Below are positions 27,896-41,915 of a stretch of 64,000 bases of DNA, piece after piece. The stretch is from assembly GCF_051014445.1 (NCBI RefSeq), contig NW_027488378.1, positions 2,728,001 through 2,792,000 of the forward strand, written 5' to 3'. The number at the start of each line of letters is the position of its first letter. Positions within the stretch are counted from its first letter, which is position 1. A program made the position numbers and the translations under genes. The stretch comes from Colletes latitarsis (Eukaryota > Arthropoda > Insecta > Hymenoptera > Colletidae). The notes beneath the pieces are model-generated. The model was not told where the DNA came from and searched no databases. It saw nothing but the letters and a program-made list of their open reading frames with translations.

Positions 27896-30800
27896 GCATT
27901 CTTGTTGGCCAGATCCTGGGCGTTATCTGGTTTGGATCACGTAGTAATGTGGTACCACACTGAAACAGTGAGTTAATCCTGGATTCGATCTATGTATTAG
28001 AGGGTAACACCGGTTAGGTTTGTGTTAGGTCTGGTATTTGCCATCATCTGGCGCATACTTTCGCAATTTTCGCATACTTGTTGGCCAGATCCTGGGCGTT
28101 TTCTGGTTTGGATCACATAGCAGTGTGGTATAACACTTAAACAGTGAGTTAAACCTGGATTCAATCTATATTTTAGAGGATAATACCGGTTAGATCTGGG
28201 TTAGGTCTGGTATTTGCCATCATCCGACTCATGCTTTCGCATTTTTCGCATGCTTATTGGCCAGATCCTGGGCGTTTTCTGGTTTGGATCACGTAGTAAT
28301 GTGGTTCCACCCAGCAACAGTGAGCTAAACCAGGATACAATCTATATTTTAGAGGATAACACCGGTTAGGTCAGGGTCAGGTCTGGTATTTGCTATCATC
28401 TGGCTCATGCTTCCGCATTTTTCGCAAACTTGTTGGCCAGATCCAGGTCGTTTTCTGGTTTGGATCACGCAGTAATGTGGTACCACACTGAAACAGTGAG
28501 TTTATCTTAGATTCAATCTAAATTTTGGAGGATAACACCGGTTAGGTCAGGGTTAGGCCTGGTATTTGCCATCATCTGGCTCATGCTTTCGCATTTTTCA
28601 CCTACTGGTTGGCCAGATCCAGGGCGTATTCTGGTTTGGATCACGTAGTAATGTGGTACCACACAGCCACATGAGTTAAACCTGGATTCAATCTATATTT
28701 TAGAGGATAACACAGGTTAGGTTTGGGTTAGGTCTGGTATTTGCCATCATCTGGCTCATACTTTCGCAATCTTCGAATACTTGTTGGCCAGATCCTGGGC
28801 GTTTTCTGGGTTGGATCTGGTAGTAGTGTGGTACCGCACTGAAACAGTGAAGTAATCCTGGATTCGATCTATATATTAGAGGGTAACACCGGTTAGGTTT
28901 GGGTTAGGTCAGGTAATTGCCATCATCTGGCTCATGCTTCCGCATTTTTCGCATACCTGTTGGCCAGATCCTGGGCGTTTTCTGGGTTGGATCAGGTAGT
29001 AGTGTGGTACCGCACTGAAGCAGTGAAGTAATCCTGGATTCGATCTATATATTAGAGGGTAACACCGTTAAGTTTTGGGTTAGATCTGGTATTTGCCATC
29101 ATCTGGCTCATGCTTCCTCATTTTTCGCATACTTGATGGCCAGATCCAGGTCGTTTTCTGGTTTGGATCACGCAGTAATGTGGTACCACACTGAAACAGT
29201 GAGTTTATCTTAGATTCAATCTATATTTTGGAGGATGACACCGGTTAGGTCAGGGTTCGGTCTGGTATTTGCTATAATCTGGCTCATACTTTCGCATTTT
29301 TCCCATACTTGTTGGCCAGATCCTGGGCGTTTTCAGGTTTGGATCTGGTAGTAGTGTGGTACCGCACTGAAACAGTGAAGTAATCCTGGATTCGATCTAT
29401 ATATTAGAGGGTAACACCGGTTAGGTTTGGGTCAGGTCAGGTAATAGCCATCATCTGGCTCATGCTTCCGCATTTTTCGCATACCTGTTGGCCAGATCCT
29501 GGGCGTTTTCTGGGTTGGATCAGGTAGTAGTGTGGTACCGCACTGAAGCAGTGAAGTAATCCTGGATTCGATCTATATATTAGAGGGTAACACCGTTTAG
29601 GTTTGGGTTAGATCTGGTATTTGCCATCATCTGGCTCATGCTTCCTCATTTTTCGCATACTTGATGGCCAGATCCAGGTCGTTTTCTGGTTTGGATCACG
29701 CAGTAATGTGGTACCACACTGAAACAGTGAGTTTATCTTAGATTCAATCTATATTTTGGAGGATGACACCGGTTAGGTCAGGGTTCGGTCTGGTATTTGC
29801 TATAATCTGTCTCATACTTTCGCATTTTTCCCATACTTGTTGGCCAGATCCTGGGCGTTTTCAGGTTTGGATCACGTAGTAATGTGGTACCACACTGAAG
29901 CAGTGAGTTAATCCTGGATTCGATCTATATATTAGAGGGTAACACCGGTTAGATCAGGGTTAGGTCTGGTATTTGCCATCATCTGCGTCATGCTTTCGCA
30001 TTTTTCTCCTACTTGTTGGCCAGATCCTGGGCGTTTTCTGGGTCGGATCACGTAGTAATGTGGTACCACACAGCCACATGAGTTAAACCTGGATTCAATC
30101 TATATTTTAGAGGATAATACCGGTTAGATCTGGGTTAGGTCTGGTATTTGCCATCATCCGACACATGCTTTCGCATTTTTCGCATACTTATTGGCCAGAT
30201 CCTGGGCGTTTTCTGGTTTGGATCACGTAGTAATGTGGTTCCACACAGCAACAGTGAGTTAAACCTGGATACAATCTATATTTTAGAGGATAACACCGGT
30301 TAGGTCAGGGTTAGGCCTGGTATTTGCCATCATCTGGCTCATGCTTTCGCATTTTTCACCTACTGGTTGGCCAGATCCAGGGCGTATTCTGGTTTGGATC
30401 ACGTAGTAATGTGGTACCACACAGCCACATGAGTTAAACCTGGATTCAATCTATATTTTAGAGGATAACACCGGTTAGGTTTGGGTTAGGTCTGGTATTT
30501 GCCATCATCTGGCTCATGCTTTCGCATTTTTCGCATACTTGTTGGCCAGATCCTGGGCGTTTTCGGGTTTGGATCACGTAGTAATGTGGTACCACACTGA
30601 AACAGTGAGTTAATCCTGGATTCGATCTATATATTAGAGGGTAACACCGGTTAGGTCAGGGTTAGGTCTGGTATTTGCCATCATCTGGCTCATGCTTCCG
30701 CATTTTTCGCATACTTGTTGGCCAGATCCACGGCGTATTCTGGTTTGGATCACGTAGTAATGTGGTACCACACAGCCACATGATTTAAACCTGGATTCAA

Positions 30801-33800
30801 TCTATATTTTAGAGGATAATACCGGTTAGATCTGGGTTAGGTCTGGTATTTGCCATCATCCGACTCATGCTTTCGCATTCTTCACCTACTTGTTGGCCAG
30901 ATACTGGGCGTTTTCTGGGTTGGAGCACGTGGTAATGTGGTACCGCACTGAAACAGTGAAGTAATCCTGGATTCGATCTATATATTAGAGGGTAACACCG
31001 GTTAGGTTTGGGTTAGGTCTGGTATTTGCCATCATCTGGCTCATACTTTCGCATTTTTCGCATACTTGTTGGCCAGATCCAGGGCGTATTCTGGTTTGGA
31101 TCACGTAGTAATGTGGTACCAGACAGCCACATGAGTTAAGCCTGGATTCAATCTATATTTTAGAGGATAACACCGGTTAGGTTTGGGTTAGGTCTGGTAT
31201 TTGCCATCATCTGGCTCATACTTTCGCATTTTTCGCATACTTGTTGGCCTGATCCTGGGCGTTTTCTGGTTTGGATCACATAGCAATGTGGTATCACACT
31301 TAAACAGTGAGTTAAACCTGGATTCAATCTATATTTTAGAGGATAACAGCGGTGAGGTCAGGGTTGGGTCTGGTATTTGCCATCGCCTGCCTCATACTTT
31401 CGCTTTTTTCGCCTACTTGTTGGCCAGATACTGGGCGTATTCTGGGTTGGATCACGTAGTAATGTGGCACCACACTCAAACAGTGAGTTAAACCTGGATT
31501 CAATCTATATTTTACAGGATAACACCGGTTAGGTCAGGGTTAGGTCTAGTATTTGCCATCGCCTGCCTCATGCTTTCTGATTTTTCGCATTCTTGTTGGC
31601 CAGATCCTGGGCGTTATCTGGTTTGGATCACGTAGTAATGTGGTACCACACTGAAACAGTGAGTTAATCCTGGATTCGATCTATGTATTAGAGGGTAACA
31701 CCGGTTAGGTTTGTGTTAGGTCTGGTATTTGCCATCATCTGGCGCATACTTTCGCAATTTTCGCATACTTGTTGGCCAGATCCTGGGCGTTTTCTGGTTT
31801 GGATCACATAGCAGTGTGGTATAACACTTAAACAGTGAGTTAAACCTGGATTCAATCTATATTTTAGAGGATAATACCGGTTAGATCTGGGTTAGGTCTG
31901 GTATTTGCCATCATCCGACTCATGCTTTCGCATTTTTCGCATGCTTATTGGCCAGATCCTGGGCGTTTTCTGGTTTGGATCACGTAGTAATGTGGTTCCA
32001 CGCAGCAACAGTGAGCTAAACCTGGATACAATCTATATTTTAGAGGATAACACCGGTTAGGTCAGGGTCAGGTCTGGTATTTGCTATCATCTGGCTCATG
32101 CTTCCGCATTCTTCGCAAACTTGTTGGCCAGATCCAGGTCGTTTTCTGGTTTGGATCACGCAGTAATGTGGTACCACACTGAAACAGTGAGTTTATCTTA
32201 GATTCAATCTAAATTTTGGAGGATGACACCGGTTAGGTCAGGGTTCGGTCTGGTATTTGCTATAATCTGGCTCATACTTTCGCAATCTTCGAATACTTGT
32301 TGGCCAGATCCTGGGCGTTTTCTGGGTTGGATCTGGTAGTAGTGTGGTACCGCACTGAAACAGTGAAGTAATCCTGGATTCGATCTATATATTAGAGGGT
32401 AACACCGGTTAGGTTTGGGTTAGGTCAGGTAATTGCCATCATCTGGCTCATGCTTCCGCATTTTTCGCATACCTGTTGGCCAGATCCTGGGCGTTTTCTG
32501 GGTTGGATCAGGTAGTAGTGTGGTACCGCACTGAAGCAGTGAAGTAATCCTGGATTCGATCTATATATTAGAGGGTAACACCGTTTAGGTTTGGGTCAGG
32601 TCAGGTAATAGCCATCATCTGGCTCATGCTTCCGCATTTTTCGCATACCTGTTGGCCAGATCCTGGGCGTTTTCTGGGTTGGATCACGTAGTAATGTGGT
32701 ACCACACAGCCACATGATTTAAACCTGGATTCAATCTATATTTTAGAGGATAATACAGGTTAGGTTTGGGTTAGGTCTGGTATTTGCCATCATCTGGCTC
32801 ATACTTTCGCAATCTTCGAATACTTGTTGGCCAGATCCTGGGCGTTTTCTGGGTTGGATCTGGTAGTAGTGTGGTACCGCACTGAAACAGTGAAGTAATC
32901 CTGGATTCGATCTATATATTAGAGGGTAACACCGGTTAGGTCAGGGTCAGGTCTGGTATTTGCTATCATCTGGCTCATGCTTCCGCATTCTTCGCAAACT
33001 TGTTGGCCAGATCCAGGTCGTTTTCTGGGTTGGATCTGGTAGTAGTGTGGTACCGCACTGAAACAGTGAAGTAATCCTGGATTCGATCTATATATTAGAG
33101 GGTAACACCGGTTAGGTTTGGGTTAGGTCAGGTAATTGCCATCATCTGGCTCATGCTTCCGCATTTTTCGCATACCTGTTGGCCAGATCCTGGGCGTTTT
33201 CTGGGTTGGATCAGGTAGTAGTGTGGTACCGCACTGAAGCAGTGAAGTAATCCTGGATTCGATCTATATATTAGAGGGTAACACCGTTTAGGTTTGGGTC
33301 AGGTCAGGTAATAGTCATCATCTGGCTCATGCTTCCGCATTTTTCGCATACCTGTTGGCCAGATCCTGGGCGTTTTCTGGGTTGGATCACGTAGTAATGT
33401 GGTACCACACAGCCACATGATTTAAACCTGGATTCAATCTATATTTTAGAGGTTAACACCGGTTAGGTTTGGGTTAGATCTGGTATTTGCCATCATCTGG
33501 CTCATGCTTCCTCATTTTTCGCATACTTGATGGCCAGATCCAGGTCGTTTTCTGGTTTGGATCACGTAGTAATGTGGTACCACACAGCCACATGATTTAA
33601 ACCTGGATTCAATCTATATTTTAGAGGATAATACCGGTTAGGTCAGGGTTCGGTCTGGTATTTGCTATAATCTGGCTCATACTTTCGCATTTTTCCCATA
33701 CTTGTTGGCCAGATCCTGGGCGTTTTCAGGTTTGGATCTGGTAGTAGTGTGGTACCGCACTGAAACAGTGAAGTAATCCTGGATTCGATCTATATATTAG

Positions 33801-36800
33801 AGGGTAACACCGTTTAGGTTTGGGTCAGGTCAGGTAATAGCCATCATCTGGCTCATGCTTCCGCATTTTTCGCATACCTGTTGGCCAGATCCTGGGCGTT
33901 TTCTGGGTTGGATCACGTAGTAATGTGGTACCACACAGCCACATGATTTAAACCTGGATTCAATCTATATTTTAGAGGTTAACACCGGTTAGGTTTGGGT
34001 TAGGTCTGGTATTTGCCATCATCTGGCTCATACTTTCGCATTTTTCGCATTCTTGTTGGCCAGATCCAGGGCGTATTCTGGTTTGGATCACGTAGTAATG
34101 TGGTACCACACAGCCACATGAGTTAAGCCTGGATTCAATCTATATTTTAGAGGATAACACCGGTTAGGTTTGGGTTAGGTCTGGTATTTGCCATCATCTG
34201 GCTCATACTTTCGCATTTTTGGCATACTTGTTGGCCTGATCCTGGGCGTTTTCTGGTTTGGATCACATAGCAATGTGGTATCACACTTAAACAGTGAGTT
34301 AAACCTGGATTCAATCTATATTTTAGAGGATAACAGCGGTGAGGTCAGGGTTGGGTCTGGTATTTGCCATCGCCTGCCTCATACTTTCGCTTTTTTCGCC
34401 TACTTGTTGGCCAGATACTGGGCGTTTTCAGGTTTGGTTCACGTAGTAATGTGGTACCACACAGCCACATGAGTTAAACCTGGATTCAATCTATATTTTC
34501 GAGGATAACACCGGTTAGGTCTGGTATTTGCCATCATCTGGCTCATACTTTCGCATTCTTCACCTACTTGTTGGCCAGATACTGGGCGTATTCTGGGTTG
34601 GATCACGTAGTAATGTGGCACCACACTCAAACAGTGAGTTAAACCTGGATTCAATCTATATTTTACAGGATAACACCGGTTAGGTCAGGGTTAGGTCTAG
34701 TATTTGCCATCGCCTGCCTCATGCTTTCTGATTTTTCGCATTCTTGTTGGCCAGATCCTGGGCGTTATCTGGTTTGGATCACGTAGTAATGTGGTACCAC
34801 ACTGAAACAGTGAGTTAATCCTGCATTCGATCTATGTATTAGAAGGTAACACCGGTTAGGTTTGTGTTAGGTCTGGTATTTGCCATCATCTGGCGCATAC
34901 TTTCGCAATTTTCGCATACTTGTTGGCCAGATCCTGGGCGTTTTCTGGTTTGGATCACATAGCAGTGTGGTATAACACTTAAACAGTGAGTTAAACCTGG
35001 ATTCAATCTATATTTTAGAGGATAATACCGGTTAGATCTGAGTTAGGTCTGGTATTTGCCATCATCCGACTCATGCTTTCGCATTTTTCGCATGCTTATT
35101 GGCCAGATCCTGGGCGTTTTCTGGTTTGGATCACGTAGTAATGTGGTTCCACCCAGCAACAGTGAGCTAAACCTGGATACAATCTATATTTTAGAGGATA
35201 ACACCGGTTAGGTCAGGGTTCGGTCTGGTATTTGCTATAATCTGGCTCATGCTTCCGCATTTTTCGCAAACTTGTTGGCCAGATCCAGGTCGTTTTCTGG
35301 TTTGGATCACGCAGTAATGTGGTACCACACTGAAACAGTGAGTTTATCTTAGATTCAATCTAAATTTTGGAGGATGACACCGGTTAGGTCAGGGTTCGGT
35401 CTGGTATTTGCTATCATCTGGCTCATGCTTCCGCATTCTTCGCAAACTTGTTGGCCAGATCCAGGTCGTTTTCTGGTTTGGATCACGCAGTAATGTGGTA
35501 CCACACTGAAACAGTGAGTTAATCCTAGATTCGATCTATATATTAGAGGATAACACCGGTTAGGTCAGGGTTAGGCCTGGTATTTGCCATCATCTGGCTC
35601 ATGCTTTCGCATTTTTCACCTACCGGTTGGCCAGATCCAGGGCGTATTCTGGTTTGGATCACGTAGTAATGTGGTACCACACAGCCACATGAGTTAAACC
35701 TGGATTCAATCTATATTTTAGAGGATAACACAGGTTAGGTTTGGGTTAGGTCTGGTATTTGCCATCATCTGGCTCATACTTTCGCAATCTTCGAATACTT
35801 GTTGGCCAGATCCTGGGCGTTTTCTGGGTTGGATCAGGTAGTAGTGTGGTACCGCACTGAAGCAGTGAAGTAATCCTGGATTCGATCTATATATTAGAGG
35901 GTAACACCGTTTAGGTTTGGGTTAGATCTGGTATTTGCCATCATCTGGCTCATGCTTCCTCATTTTTCGCATACTTGATGGCCAGATCCAGGTCGTTTTC
36001 TGGTTTGGATCACGCAGTAATGTGGTACCACACTGAAACAGTGAGTTTATCTTAGATTCAATCTATATTTTGGAGGATGACACCGGTTAGGTCAGGGTTC
36101 GGTCTGGTATTTGCTATAATCTGGCTCATACTTTCGCATTTTTCCCATACTTGTTGGCCAGATCCTGGGCGTTTTCAGGTTTGGATCTGGTAGTAGTGTG
36201 GTACCGCACTGAAACAGTGAAGTAATCCTGGATTCGATCTATATATTAGAGGGTAACACCGGTTAGGTTTGGGTCAGGCCAGGTAATAGCCATCATCTGG
36301 CTCATGCTTCCGCATTTTTCCCATACTTGTTGGCCAGATCCTGGGCGTTTTCAGGTTTGGATCACGTAGTAATGTGGTTCCACACTGAAGCAGTGAGTTA
36401 ATCCTGGATTCGATCTATATATTAGAGGGTAACACCGGTTAGATCAGGGTTAGGTCTGGTATTTGCCATCATCTGCGTCATGCTTTCGCATTTTTCTCCT
36501 ACTTGTTGGCCAGATCCTGGGCGTTTTCTGGGTCGGATCACGTAGTAATGTGGTACCACACAGCCACATGAGTTAAACCTGGATTCAATCTATATTTTAG
36601 AGGATAATACCGGTTAGATCTGGGTTAGGTCTGGTATTTGCCATCATCCGACTCATGCTTTCGCATTTTTCGCATACTTATTGGCCAGATCCTGGGCGTT
36701 TTCTGGTTTGGATCACGTAGTAATGTGGTTCCACACAGCAACAGTGAGTTAAACCTGGATAAAATCTATATTTTAGAGGATAACACCGTTTAGGTCAGGG

Positions 36801-39649
36801 TTAGGCCTGGTATTTGCCATCATCTGGCTCATGCTTTCGCATTTTTCACCTACTGGTTGGCCAGATCCAGGGCGTATTCTGGTTTGGATCACGTAGTAAT
36901 GTGGTACCACACAGCCACATGAGTTAAACCTGGATTCAATCTATATTTTAGAGGATAACACCGGTTAGGTTTGGGTTAGGTCTGGTATTTGCCATCATCT
37001 GGCTCATGCTTTCGCATTTTTCGCATACTTGTTGGCCAGATCCTGGGCGTTTTCGGGTTTGGATCACGTAGTAATGTGGTACCACACTGAAACAGTGAGT
37101 TAATCCTGGATTCGATCTATATATTAGAAGGTAACACCGGTTAGGTCTGGGTTAGGTCTGGTATTTGCCATCATCTGGCTCATGCTTCCGCATTTTTCGC
37201 ATACTTGTTGGCCAGATCCACGGCGTATTCTGGTTTGGATCACGTAGTAATATGGTACCACACAGCCACATGATTTAAACCTGGATTCAATCTATATTTT
37301 AGAGGTTAACACCGGTTAGGTTTGGGTTAGGTCTGGTATTTGCCATCATCTGGCTCATACTTTCGCATTTTTCGCATACTTGTTGGCCAGATCCAGGGCG
37401 TATTCTGGTTTGGATCACGTAGTAATGTGGTACCACACAGCCACATGAGTTAAGCCTGGATTCAATCTATATTTTAGAGGATAACACCGGTTAGGTTTGG
37501 GTTAGGTCTGGTATTTGCCATCATCTGGCTCATACTTTCGCATTTTTCGCATACTTGTTGGCCTGATCCTGGGCGTTTTCTGGTTTGGATCACATAGCAA
37601 TGTGGTATCACACTTAAACAGTAAGTTAAACCTGGATTCAATCTATATTTTAGAGGATAACAGCGGTGAGGTCAGGGTTGGGTCTGGTATTTGCCATCGC
37701 CTGCCTCATACTTTCGCTTTTTTCGCCTACTTGTTGGCCAGATACTGGGCGTTTTCAGGTTTGGTTCACGTAGTAATGTGGTACCACACAGCCACATGAG
37801 TTAAACCTGGATTCAATCTATATTTTACAGGATAACACCGGTTAGGTCTGCTATTTGCCATCATCTGGCTCATACTTTCGCATTCTTCACCTACTTGTTG
37901 GCCAGATACTGGGCGTATTCTGGGTTGGATCACGTAGTAATGTGGCACCACACTGAAACAGTGAGTTAATCCTGGATTCGATCTATGTATTAGAGGGTAA
38001 CACCGGTTAGGTTTGTGTTAGGTCTGCTATTTGCCATCATCTGGCTCATACTTTCGCATTTTTCGCATACTTGTTGGCCAGATCCTGGGCGTTTTCTGAT
38101 TTGGATCACATAGCAATGTGGTATCACACTTAAACAGTGAGTTAAACCTGGATTCAATCTATATTTTACAGGATAACACCGGTTAGGTCAGGGTTAGGTC
38201 TAGTATTTGCCATCGCCTGCCTCATGCTTTCTGATTTTTCGCATTCTTGTTGGCCAGATCCTGGGCGTTATCTGGTTTGGATCACGTAGTAATGTGGTAC
38301 CACACTGAAACAGTGAGTTAATCCTGGATTCGATCTATGTATTAGAGGGTAACACCGGTTAGGTTTGTGTTAGGTCTGGTATTTCCCATCATCTGGCGCA
38401 TACTTTCGCAATTTTCGCATACTTGTTGGCCAGATCCTGGGCGTTTTCTGGTTTGGATCACATAGCAATGTGGTATCACACTTAAACAGTGAGTTAAACC
38501 TCGATTCAATCTATATTTTAGAGGATAATACCGGTTAGATCTGGGTTAGGTCTGGTATTTGCCATCATCCGACTCATGCTTTCGCATTTTTCGCATGCTT
38601 ATTGGCCAGATCCTGGGCGTTTTCTGGTTTGGATCACGTAGTAATGTGGTTCCACACAGCAACAGTGAGTTAATCCTGGATTCGATCTATATATTAGAGG
38701 GTAACACCGGTTAGGTCAGGGTTAGGTCTGGTATTTGCCATCATCTGGCTCATGTTTCCGCATTTTTCGCATACTTGTTGGCCAGATCCACGGCGTATTC
38801 TGGTTTGGATCACGCAGTAATGTGGTACCACACTGAAACAGTGAGTTTATCTTAGATTCAATCTATATTTTGGAGGATGACACCGGTTAGGTCAGGGTTC
38901 GGTCTGGTATTTGCTATAATCTGGCTCATACTTTCGCATTTTTCCCATACTTGTTGGCCAGATCCTGGGCGTTTTCAGGTTTGGATCTGGTAGTAGTGTG
39001 GTACCGCACTGAAACAGTGAAGTAATCCTGGATTCGATCTATATATTAGAGGGTAACACAGGTTAGGTTTGGGTTAGGTCTGGTATTTGCCATCATCTGG
39101 CTCATACTTTCGCATTTTTCGCATACTTGTTGGCCAGATCCACGGCGTATTCTGGTTTGGATCACGTAGTAATATGGTACCACACAGCCACATGATTTAA
39201 ACCTGGATTCAATCTATATTTTAGAGGTTAACACCGGTTAGGTTTGGGTTAGGTCTGGTATTTGCCATCATCTGGCTCATACTTTCGCATTTTTCGCATA
39301 CTTGTTGGCCAGATCCAGGGCGTATTCTGGTTTGGATCACGTAGTAATGTGGTACCACACAGCCACATGAGTTAAGCCTGGATTCAATCTATATTTTAGA
39401 GGATAACACCGGTTAGGTTTGGGTTAGGTCTGGTATTTGCCATCATCTGGCTCATACTTTCGCATTTTTCGCATACTGGTTGGCCTGATCCTGGGCGTTT
39501 TCTGGTTTGGATCACATAGCAATGTGGTATCACACTTAAACAGTGAGTTAAACCTGGATTCAATCTATATTTTAGAGGATAACAGCGGTGAGGTCAGGGT
39601 TGGGTCTGGTATTTGCCATCGCCTGCCTCATACTTTCGCTTTTTTCGCC

Positions 39650-41185
39650 TACTTGTTGGCCAGATACTGGGCGTTTTCAGGTTTGGTTCACGTAGTAATG
39701 TGGTACCACACAGCCACATGAGTTAAACCTGGATTCAATCTATATTTTAGAGGATATCACCGGTTAGGTCTGGTATTTGCCATCATCTGGCTCATACTTT
39801 CGCATTCTTCACCTACTTGTTGGCCAGATACTGGGCGTATTCTGGGTTGGATCACGTAGTAATGTGGCACCACACTGAAACAGTGAGTTAATCCTGGATT
39901 CGATCTATGTATTAGAGGGTAACACCGGTTAGGTTTGTGTTAGGTCTGCTATTTGCCATCATCTGGCTCATACTTTCGCATTTTTCGCATACTTGTTGGC
40001 CTGATCCTGGGTGTTTTCTGGTTTGGATCACATAGCAATGTGGTATCACACTTAAACAGTGAGTTAAACCTGGATTCAATCTATATTTTACAGGATAACA
40101 CCGGTTAGGTCAGGGTTAGGTCTAGTATTTGCCATCGCCTGCCTCATGCTTTCTGATTTTTCGCATTCTTGTTGGCCAGATCCTGGGCGTTATCTGGTTT
40201 GGATCACGTAGTAATGTGGTACCACACTGAAACAGTGAGTTAATCCTGGATTCGATCTATGTATTAGAGGGTAACACCGGTTAGGTTTGTGTTAGGTCTG
40301 GTATTTGCCATCATCTGGCGCATACTTTCGCAATTTTCGCATACTTGTTGGCCAGATCCTGGGCGTTTTCCGGTTTGGATCACATAGCAATGTGGTATCA
40401 CACTTAAACAGTGAGTTAAACCTCGATTCAATCTATATTTTAGAGGATAATACAGGTTAGATCTGGGTTAGGTCTGGTATTTGCCATCATCCGACTCATG
40501 CTTTCGCATTTTTCGCATGCTTATTGGCCAGATCCTGGGCGTTTTCTGGTTTGGATCACGTAGTAATGTGGTTCCACACAGCAACAGTGAGCTAAACCTG
40601 GATACAATCTATATTTTAGAGGATAACACCGGTTAGGTTAGGGTTAGGTCTGGTATTTGCTATCATCTGGCTCATGCTTCCGCATTTTTCGCAAACTTGT
40701 TGGCCAGATCCTGGGCGTTTTCTGGGTTGGATCAGGTAGTAGTGTGGTACCGCACTGAAACAGTGAAGTAATCCTAGATTCGATCTATATATTAGAGGGT
40801 AACACCGGTTAGGTTTGGGTTAGGTCTGGTATTTGCCATCATCTGACTCATAGTTTTGCATTTTTCGCGTACTTGTTGGCCAGATCCAGGGCGTTTTCTG
40901 GTTTGGTTCACGTAGTAATGTGGTACCACACAGCCACATGAGTTAAACCTGGATTCAATCTATATTTTAGAGGATAACACCGGTTAGGTCTGGTATTTGC
41001 CATCATCTGGCTCATGCTTCCGCATTTTTCGCAAACTTGTTGGCCAGATCCTGGGCGTTTTCTGGGTTGGATCAGGTAGTAGTGTGGTACCGCACTGAAA
41101 CAGTGAAGTAATCCTAGATTCGATCTATATATTAGAGGGTAACACCGGTTAGGTTTGGGTTAGGTCTGGTATTTGCCATCATCTG
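39650..41185 (+). repeat. Satellite segment paralogous to element B's flanks (empty site)
   Basis: This segment matches the DNA on both sides of element B. The left flank, about 46620-46970, matches at an offset of 6970. The right flank, about 52971-54165, matches at an offset of 12980. The difference of 6010 bp is the element plus a 12-bp target duplication. The uninterrupted site reads CGCATACTTGTTGGCCTGATC near 39988-40004. Both copies share the rare GGGTGTTTT (near 40010 and 52990). It therefore shows the pre-insertion state of B's target. Confidence 0.85.
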
Positions 41186-41355
41186 GCTCATGCTTTCGCA
41201 TTTTTCGCATACTTATTGGTCAGATCCAGGGCGTTTTCTGGTTTGGATCACGTAGTAATGTGGTACCACGCTGAAACTGTGAGTTAATCCAGGATTCGAT
41301 CTATATTTTAGTGGATAACACCGGTTAGGTCAGGGTTAGGTCTGGTATTTGCCAT

Positions 41356-41366
41356 CATCTGGCCCA

Positions 41367-41369
<3 letters not shown>
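41356..41369. repeat. Target-site duplication of element A, left copy
   Basis: CATCTGGCCCATAC lies directly before the T-run of the minus-strand element. The right copy at 45361-45374 reads CATCTGGCCCATGC, so 13 of 14 bases match. Most monomers have CATCTGGCTCAT here, so the shared CCCAT variant supports a real duplication over chance satellite similarity. Confidence 0.8.
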
Positions 41370-41399
<30 letters not shown>

Positions 41400-41400
<1 letters not shown>

Positions 41401-41915
41401 TCGTGGGGAAAATCTTCGAAAGACTCCCTCCCACCACCTTGGGGAGAGGCGGGAGGGGTGTGTGGGATTCCCCGCGCCTGTACAACGACAGGCGCGGGAC
41501 CTACTCACTAAAAACCCCACGGTGACCCTTCGGCACGCTTTGGGAGGATACCGGGAATCGCTCGAAGCATTCTTCCGGTATCCTCCCCGTGCCCGCGCTT
41601 TCGCGCCCATCCCCCGGGGGGACAATCGGTCCCCCCAGTAGACACACTGCCTCATAGCGGCGGGACGGGGCCACTCCATCCCGCCGCTATCCGTCCCGGG
41701 GCCGCGTTTAGTGGCGGCTGCGAGCCCCAACTCGCAACCGCCCGCGACCCCGTTTCCACCCCTCGGCGGCCGGGCGTTCATGGCCGCACCAGACAGCCGA
41801 GGGTGCCTCCCCTTGCGTCGGACCGGTAGGGGGAGGCACTCCTACCCCCAACCGGTCCGACCCGTCGCCGCCTGGCGGGAGGAGGGTCCCCTCAGGACCC
41901 CCCTCCCAGCCTAGG
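41400..41915 (-). other. 3' UTR of element A
   Basis: About 516 nt lie between the ORF2 stop and the tail, closely matching B's 3' UTR. The stem-loops described for B are mostly retained. In the hairpin nearest the tail, changes relative to B leave one G-U wobble, one end wobble and one mismatch, so the fold still looks possible. The stem formed by GTCGGACCGGT and ACCGGTCCGAC (near 41819-41866) is better matched here than in B. Confidence 0.7.

Larger units (their letters stand above)
20724..41300 (+). repeat. Mosaic of recurring satellite modules
   Basis: One recognisable module has GTTGGCCTGATCCTGGG, then CACATAGCAATGTGG, then ACAGCGGTGAGGTCAGGG, then TTTGCCATCGCC. It starts near 20724, 23338, 24381, 26303, 27346, 31201, 34188, 37515 and 39437. 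The spacings are 2614, 1043, 1922, 1043, 3855, 2987, 3327 and 1922 bp, so 1043 and 1922 each recur. Other module types fill the gaps in changing order. This is what repeated unequal exchange or gene conversion would leave. The open frames of about 94 codons that start in this module are carried by the repeat and are not called as genes. Confidence 0.75.
1..41369 (+). repeat. 176-bp satellite array, left block
   Basis: Head-to-tail copies of one monomer fill this stretch. Successive starts of the landmark GCTCATAC near 1, 177 and 353, and its variant near 529, give a period of 176 bp. In order, each monomer has a T-rich segment (TTTCGCATTTTTCGCA), GTTGGCCAGATCC, GGGCGTTTTCTGG, GGATCACGTAGTAATG, the palindrome GTGGTACCAC, CACTGAAACAGTG, a GGATTCGATCTATAT or GGATTCAATCTATAT segment, ACCGGTTAGG, two telomere-like 11-mers, and TTTGCCATCATCTG. 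At least four sub-types alternate, differing for example in GTACCGCACTGAAACAGTGAA versus CACACAGCCACATGA. The block holds about 235 monomers. No gene is supported here: the short open frames recur with the monomer and are not conserved as proteins. All monomers I checked share one orientation. Confidence 0.97.

Noticed and set aside
1..41367. CRISPR-like regular repeats
   Set aside because: There are no unique spacers; the whole 176-bp unit is repeated, and the setting is a eukaryotic satellite with a LINE-type element.
41370..41399. T30 run as a transcription terminator
   Set aside because: It is the complement of the retrotransposon's poly(A) tail, bounded by a target-site duplication.
41308..41781. 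157-codon minus-strand frame running through the 3' UTR of element A, its tail and the satellite
   Set aside because: It contains a poly-lysine stretch encoded by the A-tail and crosses an insertion junction, so it cannot be a conserved gene. The matching 178-codon frame at 52552-53088 in B has the same cause.
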